This document shows positions 58,258 to 64,000 of a DNA stretch of 64,000 nt, one piece after another (position 1 is the first letter of the stretch; every line of letters begins with the position of its first letter). The notes beneath the pieces were generated by a model. That model was not told the DNA's origin. It did not search any database and saw only the letters and a program-made list of their open reading frames with translations. The stretch is from Pseudomonadota bacterium. GTDB lineage: Bacteria; Pseudomonadota; Gammaproteobacteria; Burkholderiales; Burkholderiaceae_F. A program made the position numbers and the translations under genes. The stretch spans positions 1-64,000 of the forward strand of contig JAKBZN010000005.1 in NCBI GenBank assembly GCA_021842465.1, in the 5' to 3' direction.

Positions 58258-59465
58258 TCGTCGACGACCGGACCTCCGGGGCGCCGCGCCCGATGCGAGT
58301 CCGGATGCGACCCGACATCCGGCGCTGCAGAATGTCGGGCCGGTGGCGACGCGCGCAGAAACCGCGTTTTCGCCATCCACTCGGCCCACTCGCCCGCGGC
58401 CGTGGAATCATAGGTGATGCCGCTGCCGATCCCGCACTGCGCGCGCCGGGCCGCCACATCGACCGCGACGGTGCGGATCGCGACGTTGAAGGTCGCATGA
58501 CCGCCGGGCCGCAACAGCCCCACTGCGCCACAGTAGACCCCGCGCGGCCCCGGCTCGAACTCCGCGATCGCCCGCATCGCCGCGATCTTCGGAGCGCCGG
58601 TGATCGACCCGCAGGGAAACAGCGCACCGAAAACATCCGGCAGCCCGACCTCGGTGCGGGTACGGCAGCGCACCGTCGAGGTCATCTGCCAAACCGTCGG
58701 CAGCGCGACGACGTCGAACAGGCTGTCCACGCGCACCGAGCCTGTGCGCGCGATGCGACCGAGGTCGCTGCGCAGCAGATCGACGATCATCAGGTTCTCG
58801 GCGCGCTCCTTGGCGCTCTCGCGCAGATGCCGCGCGAAGCCGGCATCGTGATCCGGATCCGCATCCCGCGGCGCGGTTCCCTTCATCGGGCGGGTGATGA
58901 GGATGCCCTCCTCGTTCCAGTCGAAGAACAACTCCGGGGAGACGGAGACGATCCGGTGGGTGCCGAGATCGAGATCGGCGCAATAGCCATCGGGCTGCGA
59001 TGCGCGCAAGGTCTCGAACCATGCCGGCGCATCGCTCTCCCAGGCCGTCTCCAGATGGGTGGTGAGATTCACCTGGTAGACGCCGCCCGCGGCGATGCGG
59101 GCGCGGATCGCGGCAATCGCCGCGCCCGCATCGCCGCGCGACATCGCGGTGCGCCAGCGAAGCGAAGCCGGGAGCGTGCCGTCTGCGTCAGGCGCGGCCG
59201 CGAAGTCTCCCTCCGGAAACGCCGCGAACCAGGCCAGGGGCAGACTGCCGCCCCGCCGGACGGCAAATGCGGGATCGAATGCCGGCGCCGCCTCGTAGGC
59301 GACGAATCCGGCGACCCAGCACCCGGCGCGCGCGCGCCCCTGCGCCCAGGCGAGCGCCGGCGCCACCTCGTCGATCCGATGCGCGATCCGCAGGCCGGAC
59401 GGTCGGGCAAAGCGCGCCACGAGCCGCCCACCCCCTTCTTGCGCAAAATCAAACCGGGCAAGCAT
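58254..59465 (-). CDS. pabB: Aminodeoxychorismate synthase component I (PabB)
   Basis: A 403-residue chorismate-utilising enzyme that makes 4-amino-4-deoxychorismate for folate. The signature MKGTAPRDAD (194-203), ERAENLMIVDLLRSDLGR (220-237) and CGSITGAPK (285-293) are those of PabB, not TrpE. A fused PabC lyase domain, common in this group, is absent; the protein ends with a short Ser/His-rich tail. Its ATG lies 17 bases inside the P450 gene, so translation is coupled. Confidence 0.95.
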   Translation of the reverse strand: MLARFDFAQEGGGRLVARFARPSGLRIAHRIDEVAPALAWAQGRARAGCWVAGFVAYEAAPAFDPAFAVRRGGSLPLAWFAAFPEGDFAAAPDADGTLPASLRWRTAMSRGDAGAAIAAIRARIAAGGVYQVNLTTHLETAWESDAPAWFETLRASQPDGYCADLDLGTHRIVSVSPELFFDWNEEGILITRPMKGTAPRDADPDHDAGFARHLRESAKERAENLMIVDLLRSDLGRIARTGSVRVDSLFDVVALPTVWQMTSTVRCRTRTEVGLPDVFGALFPCGSITGAPKIAAMRAIAEFEPGPRGVYCGAVGLLRPGGHATFNVAIRTVAVDVAARRAQCGIGSGITYDSTAAGEWAEWMAKTRFLRASPPARHSAAPDVGSHPDSHRARRPGGPVVDE

Positions 59466-60708
59466 TGCCAGGGAGCACCGCCGTGCCGGCCGCCGGAGCG
59501 CCGCAGCGAACCCGTAGCCGCGCCAGGCCCCGATACACCGCGTTGTCGATCCGCGCCGGCGCGTCATCGATCCGCGCAAGCCCCGGTAGCCGCTGACGCA
59601 ACTGCGCGAATGCGGTCCAAGCCTCGAGCACCGAGAGTTCCGCACCGATACAGACGTGCGGCCCCCAGCCGAAGGACAGCGGCGTGGCCTCGCCCTGGCG
59701 ATCCACCCGGAAGGCATCGGGGTCGGGAAACTTCTCGGGATCGCGGTTGGCCGCCGCGAGATGAGCAATCACCAGATCGCCGCGCCGAAGGCGCCGTCCG
59801 GCGACGATGCAGTCCCGGATCACGCGCCGCCCGGTGTACTGCACCGGGCTGTCATGGCGCAGCACCTCGAACACCGCCGCACGCACCCGCGCCGGCGAAT
59901 CCGCCAGCCGCCGCCACTCTTCCGGATGTCCCAGCAAGGCCTGGATGCCGTTGCCCAGCAGATTGCGCGTGGTCTCATGGCCGGCAAACAGCAGCATTGC
60001 CGCTTGCACGATCAACTCGCGCGTGGACAAGCGCCCCGACGCGTGGGCATCGATCAGGGTCGCGAGCAAACCGACCCCCGCTCCGTCGCGTGGCGTTCCG
60101 TCCCGGCCCACGGGTTGCAACATCCGCTCGAAATAGGCGGTCAACGCCTGGGCACCGTCCTCCGCGGCCCGGGCCGCCGCGGCGCTTGGCACCGGCTCGC
60201 CAATGAACCGTGCGATCGCGTCCGAACTCGCCACCAGACCGAAGGCATCCTCGAAGGGAACCCCCAGCATGCCCGCGATCACCCGCACCGGCAGCGGACG
60301 GGCGAACTGCGTCATGAAATCCGCCTCGCCATCCCGCGCTTCGGCGGCGAGCAGCGCGACGATTCCTGCGTCCACCGCCGCGCGGATCGACGGCAGCATC
60401 GCCTCCAATGCCGCACGCCGGAAGCCGTGGGCGACGATCTGCCGCAAGCGGCGATGCCGCCGACCGTCGGCGAACACCATGGTCCGCGCCAGAACGGCTT
60501 TCAATGCGCGGAATTCGCGGCGCGCATCGGGGCCGACGACGTTCACCCAGGCGCCGGCACGGGCCGCCGCACAATTCGGGTCGCGCAACACGGCGGCGAC
60601 CTCGTCATAGCGGGTGAATACCCAGGCGCCGCCGCAATAGGCCGGATCCCGATACCCGCCATGGGGATAGGGAAATTGCGCGGGAGGGGAAGAAGGATCT
60701 GGCTTCAC
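59449..60708 (-). CDS. Cytochrome P450
   Basis: A 419-residue soluble haem monooxygenase. I-helix AGHETT (242-247), ExxR (EVLR, 281-284), and the haem loop FGWGPHVCIG (346-355) with ligand Cys353 are all present. The class resembles bacterial CYP107-like enzymes, but the substrate cannot be read. No ferredoxin or reductase gene is near. It starts with GTG. It is the first gene of a three-gene unit with pabB and the repressor. Confidence 0.95.
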   Translation of the reverse strand: MKPDPSSPPAQFPYPHGGYRDPAYCGGAWVFTRYDEVAAVLRDPNCAAARAGAWVNVVGPDARREFRALKAVLARTMVFADGRRHRRLRQIVAHGFRRAALEAMLPSIRAAVDAGIVALLAAEARDGEADFMTQFARPLPVRVIAGMLGVPFEDAFGLVASSDAIARFIGEPVPSAAAARAAEDGAQALTAYFERMLQPVGRDGTPRDGAGVGLLATLIDAHASGRLSTRELIVQAAMLLFAGHETTRNLLGNGIQALLGHPEEWRRLADSPARVRAAVFEVLRHDSPVQYTGRRVIRDCIVAGRRLRRGDLVIAHLAAANRDPEKFPDPDAFRVDRQGEATPLSFGWGPHVCIGAELSVLEAWTAFAQLRQRLPGLARIDDAPARIDNAVYRGLARLRVRCGAPAAGTAVLPGNACPV

Positions 60709-60815
60709 GGACGATGCGGACGATGCAATGGTCGGATTCCGTGTCGGGCGCCGAAGGGCGATATCCGAAACCGCGCGGCGATTCCCGGACCGGGGCCGAA
60801 AGTGTACGCGGAAGC

Positions 60816-60860
60816 AAAAAAATGAGGCCGCAGCCGGGGGAGAACGTCGGGCTGCGGCCT
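60816..60860 (-). terminator. Strong intrinsic terminator, minus strand
   Basis: AGGCCGCAGCC (60825-60835) pairs perfectly with GGCTGCGGCCT (60850-60860), and seven T follow on the minus strand (60822-60816). It is about 240 bases past the pirin stop and just before the P450 promoter region. It could end pirin read-through or a small RNA starting further up. Confidence 0.85.
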
Positions 60861-61068
60861 GGCCAGGTAAAACTGTCGAATGCGCGGAGGATTTCGCAGG
60901 GAGGAGAACTATTCCGTAGCGCAGGAGACCTCGACAGCGTCCTGAGAAACAAGTAAAGCAACAATGGGGTGGATTGTGGGGAGCGACCCTGAACGGATGC
61001 TGAACCGGGTTCCCGGGCCGGTTGCGATCCCCTCGCCCCGCGATCTGGCGCCACGACCCACACCCCGG

Positions 61069-61092
61069 CCCGCTCCCGCAAGCGGGAGCGGG
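61069..61092 (-). terminator. Perfect 11-bp hairpin just after the pirin stop
   Basis: CCCGCTCCCGC (61069-61079) and GCGGGAGCGGG (61082-61092) are separated by AA. It lies immediately after the pirin stop codon but has no T-run, so it may slow or stabilise transcript ends. The 208 bases between this hairpin and the terminator at 60860 hold no gene I can support. Confidence 0.55.
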
Positions 61093-61096
61093 CGAC

Positions 61097-61993
61097 TTAC
61101 GGCCGGACGAACCTGCCGCCCTGGAAATCGGCCACCGCCTCCTCGATCTCGGCCCGCGTATTCATGACGAACGGCCCGTATTGCACGATCGGCTCGCCGA
61201 TCGGCCTGCCGGACAGGAACAACAGGCGCGCCCCGGCGGCACCCGCCTGGACGCCCACGCGATCGCCGGGGCCCAGCAGGCCCGCCGCCCGCGGGGCGAG
61301 CGCCTCGCCCGCGCCTGGACCGACGGCCGCATCCCCCTCGTAGCAATACAGAAATGCGTTGTCGCCCTGGGGTACCGCCGCTTCGAACCGCGCCCCCGGC
61401 GGAAGTTGAAGATCCCAATAGCAGTTCGCCGCGCTGCCGCCGATGCCGCCGATGCCGTCGGCCTCCGCGCCGCCGTCGACCACCGGTCCGGTCGCCGACC
61501 CGCCCGCCTGGACCAGCGTTCCCCGGATCACCCGCGCCACCCCGCCGCCGTCGAGCGCCAACTGCGGGATTTCCGCCGCCGGGATATCCCGATACGCCGC
61601 CGGGGACATCTTCGAGCGGGCGGGAAGATTGATCCACAACTGGAAGCCGCGCATCCGCCCTTGGGTCTGCTGCGGCATTTCGGAATGAACGATCCCCCGC
61701 GCCGCCTTCATCCACTGGACGTCACCCGGACCGAGGTCGCCACGGTTGCCGATGCTGTCCTCATGCCGCATGCGGCCGTCGATCATGTAGGTCACGGCCT
61801 CGAAGCCGCGATGCGGATGGGGCGGGAACCCCGGCAGATAGTCCTGCGGATCGTCGGAGTGGAACTCGTCGAGCATCAGGAAGGGGTCGTGGCGCAACAT
61901 CTGCGTCGCGCCGAGGCTACGGCGCAGGTGCACGCCGGCGCCGTCGGATGTCGCATGGGAGGGGATGGTCCGTTGCAAGGAGCGGATGGTCAT
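61097..61993 (-). CDS. Pirin family protein
   Basis: A 298-residue bicupin. The N-terminal cupin carries the iron motif GFPPHPHRGFEAVTYMIDGRMRHEDS and a later GIVHSEMP histidine. The C-terminal cupin lacks metal ligands, as usual in pirins. Bacterial pirins may act as redox sensors or quercetinases. GGAG precedes the ATG at 61993. It is divergent from the RND gene, with 256 bases between that include a GTCGA-N6-TCGAC repeat at 62075-62090. Confidence 0.94.
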   Translation of the reverse strand: MTIRSLQRTIPSHATSDGAGVHLRRSLGATQMLRHDPFLMLDEFHSDDPQDYLPGFPPHPHRGFEAVTYMIDGRMRHEDSIGNRGDLGPGDVQWMKAARGIVHSEMPQQTQGRMRGFQLWINLPARSKMSPAAYRDIPAAEIPQLALDGGGVARVIRGTLVQAGGSATGPVVDGGAEADGIGGIGGSAANCYWDLQLPPGARFEAAVPQGDNAFLYCYEGDAAVGPGAGEALAPRAAGLLGPGDRVGVQAGAAGARLLFLSGRPIGEPIVQYGPFVMNTRAEIEEAVADFQGGRFVRP

Positions 61994-62249
61994 GATCGGA
62001 TCTCCATTCGATTTCGTTTCCGTTGGTAACAACAATAGGACCAAACCGCAGGCCGATCCGAGCGCAGAATTTTCGTCGATCAAATTCGACATCATTGAAT
62101 GGTGGCAGATGGAAATCCGGCGTGCGCCCGCTCGGTGCGGTCCCCGGAATGAAGGCGCGCGCGGGCCGGATGCCGGCCCCGCACCTCCCCATCGGGAGTA
62201 GCGATCGGCCGCAGGCGACGCCCGACCGGCCTGTAATATCGCCCCCGCC

Positions 62250-64000
62250 ATGTGGATCGTCGAACTCGCCCTGCGCCGCCGCTATACCTTCATCGTGATG
62301 GCGCTGCTCATCCTGCTCGCCACCCCGCTCGCGCTCACGAAGATGGCGACGGACATCCTGCCCGACATCGACATCCCGGTCGTCAGCATCATCTGGAACT
62401 ACAGCGGCATGGCGGCCCCCGATATCGCCGATCGCGTCACCGCAGTGAGCGAGCGGGCCCTGACCACCACGGTCAACGACATCGAGCACATCGAATCGCA
62501 ATCGCTTTACGGCACCGCGGTCATCAAGGTCTTTTTCCAGCCCCGCGCCAACATCGCCACGGCGATCGCGCAGATCGTCTCCATCACCCAGGCGCAGTTG
62601 CGCCAGATGCCGCCGGGCATGCTGCCACCCCTGGTGATCGAATACTCGGCGTCCAGCATCCCGGTGATCCAGCTTGCGATCTCCGACCCGAACGAATCGG
62701 AACCGCAACTCTTCGACACGGGCATGAACTTCCTGCGCCCGCAGTTGATCACCGTTCCCGGCGCGGCGGTCCCCTGGCCCTACGGCGGCAAGACCCGGGT
62801 GATCTCGGTCGACCTCGACACCCGCGCCCTGCTCGCCAAGGGACTCACGCCGATGGACGTGATCGGCGCCGTCAACGCGCAGAACCTGATCCTGCCCTCG
62901 GGAACGGCCAAGATCGGCGCGACCGAATACGCCATCGACGTCAAAGGCTCGCCCGACACCATCGCCGAACTCAACGCCTTGCCGGTGCGGACCGTCGGCG
63001 GCACGACGATTACCCTGCGCGAGGTTGCGCACGTGCGCGACGGCTTCACCCCGCAGACCAACGTCGTGCGGCTCGACGGTCGCCGCGGCGTGATGCTTTC
63101 GGTGATCAAGAACGGCGGCGCCTCGACGCTGCAGGTGGTGCGCGACCTGCGCAAGCGCCTGCCCTACATCCTGCAGACCCTGCCGCGCAGCCTCAAGCTC
63201 ACGCCGCTCTTCGACCAATCGGTATTCGTCAAGGCGGCGATCTCCGGGGTCGCTCGCGAAGCCGTCATCGCCGCCTGCCTCACCGCAGCGCTGATCCTGC
63301 TGTTCCTCGGGAACTGGCGCAGCACGGCGATCGTCGCCGTTTCGATCCCGCTGTCGATCCTCTCCTCGATCCTCGCCCTCTGGGCGATGGGACAGACGAT
63401 CAACATCATGACCCTTGGCGGCCTCGCCCTGGCGGTGGGCATCCTGGTTGACGACGCGACGGTGACGATCGAGAACATCGAACGCCACCTGCACCTCGGC
63501 AAGGACCTGCACGCGGCGATTCTGACCGGCGCGGGCGAGATCGCCCTGCCCGCGCTGGTGTCGACCTTGAGCATCTGCATCGTCTTCGTGCCGATGTTCT
63601 TCCTCACCGGGGTCGCGCACTACCTCTTCGTGCCGCTCGCCGAAGCAGTGGTGTTCGCGATGCTCGCGTCCTACGTCCTGTCGCGCACCCTGGTGCCGAC
63701 CCTGGCACTGATGCTCATGCAGCGCAGCCACGACGGAGCCCAGGCGAACCTCCTTCAGCGGTTGTACCGGCGTTTCGATGCCGCGTTCGAGCGCCTGCGC
63801 AACGGCTACGTCCTGCTGCTGAGCACCCTGCTGACGCGGCGCGGGCGCTTCACCACGCTGTTTCTGGCGTTCTGCGTCCTGTCCTGCGGCCTCTACCCGC
63901 TGCTCGGCCGCGACTTCTTCCCCAGCGTCGATGCGGGGCTCATCCGCCTGCACATGCGCGCGCCCACCGGAACCCGGATCGAAGAGACGGCGCGCATCTC
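62250..64000 (+). CDS. RND efflux permease (AcrB-like), 5' part, runs off the window
   Basis: The gene opens at an ATG at 62250 and stays open through 64000, giving at least 583 codons of the usual 1,020-1,060. The N-terminus MWIVELALRRRYTFIVMALLI is TM1. EILPDID-type residues (TDILPDIDIPVVSI) and the TM4 relay VGILVDDATVTIENIERH are present. The first half of the periplasmic domain and TM2-7 are complete. It differs clearly from the RND pump at 18.9-21.9 kb. The adaptor and outer-membrane factor are probably past the window end. Confidence 0.93.
   Translation, partial: MWIVELALRRRYTFIVMALLILLATPLALTKMATDILPDIDIPVVSIIWNYSGMAAPDIADRVTAVSERALTTTVNDIEHIESQSLYGTAVIKVFFQPRANIATAIAQIVSITQAQLRQMPPGMLPPLVIEYSASSIPVIQLAISDPNESEPQLFDTGMNFLRPQLITVPGAAVPWPYGGKTRVISVDLDTRALLAKGLTPMDVIGAVNAQNLILPSGTAKIGATEYAIDVKGSPDTIAELNALPVRTVGGTTITLREVAHVRDGFTPQTNVVRLDGRRGVMLSVIKNGGASTLQVVRDLRKRLPYILQTLPRSLKLTPLFDQSVFVKAAISGVAREAVIAACLTAALILLFLGNWRSTAIVAVSIPLSILSSILALWAMGQTINIMTLGGLALAVGILVDDATVTIENIERHLHLGKDLHAAILTGAGEIALPALVSTLSICIVFVPMFFLTGVAHYLFVPLAEAVVFAMLASYVLSRTLVPTLALMLMQRSHDGAQANLLQRLYRRFDAAFERLRNGYVLLLSTLLTRRGRFTTLFLAFCVLSCGLYPLLGRDFFPSVDAGLIRLHMRAPTGTRIEETARI

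Noticed and set aside
62252-63451. 399-codon plus-strand frame starting two bases after the RND start
   Set aside because: It is an offset frame of the RND gene with no hydrophobic pattern. The true frame begins at 62250 and has transmembrane segments.
61917-63953. Long minus-strand open frame opposite the second RND gene
   Set aside because: The plus-strand reading from 62250 is a textbook RND permease. The antisense is Arg/Asp/His-rich without a domain.

Overview
The window is GC-rich, gene-dense chromosomal DNA that looks betaproteobacterial, probably Burkholderiales or a close relative. The main evidence is the long minus-strand block ndk-rlmN-pilW-rodZ-ispG-hisS-yfgM-bamB-der-hfq-hflX-hflK-hflC-hisZ-purA, the hisZ/hflKC/purA linkage, a DUF3562 protein, and surE-pcm-nlpD next to rlmD. 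I name no species. I saw no rRNA, tRNA or CRISPR array.

Region by region. (1) 1-5.4 kb is accessory in character. It has a nested inverted repeat, small stress and membrane proteins, a remnant of a polysaccharide-export gene, a LysR regulator translationally coupled to a tyrosine recombinase, and a DUF3562 protein. (2) 5.4-15.6 kb is signalling and redox: a lipoprotein hydrolase, an orphan NarL-type regulator, an Aer-like PAS chemoreceptor behind a perfect FNR/ANR box, and a tight unit of GGDEF/EAL protein, msrA and selO. Two lipoproteins follow. (3) 15.6-24.3 kb is one minus-strand transport operon: BlaI-type repressor, M56 BlaR1-like protease, membrane-fusion protein, RND pump, and a CtpE-like P-type ATPase fused to a PAP2 phosphatase domain. 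A promoter with the operator inside its spacer lies just upstream. (4) 24.4-28.6 kb holds a glutathione peroxidase, a DUF5666-repeat lipoprotein and a 14-TM MFS pump.

(5) 28.6-49.5 kb is the housekeeping block, all on the minus strand and mostly with overlapping stops and starts. It covers surface-protein assembly (BamB, YfgM), cell shape and pili (RodZ, PilW), isoprenoid, histidine and purine synthesis, ribosome maturation (Der, RlmN, RlmD), Hfq and the HflKC/HflX module, then nlpD-pcm-surE. rpoS, which usually follows nlpD, is not there. (6) 49.6-57.6 kb holds cutA, an SDR, an orphan TAXI protein, an AI-2E family transporter, a repeat-rich intergenic stretch, a large DUF748 protein and a DMT transporter. 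(7) 57.7-61 kb is a minus-strand P450-pabB-repressor unit with palindromic TAGGC sites before the repressor. (8) 61-64 kb holds a pirin and, divergently, the first 583 codons of a second RND pump that runs off the window.

The most unusual items are the BlaI/M56-controlled efflux operon with its predicted leaderless promoter, the P-ATPase-PAP2 fusion, the terminal-inverted-repeat element found twice with adjacent 38-bp and 27-bp tandem arrays, and the P450-pabB-repressor cluster.
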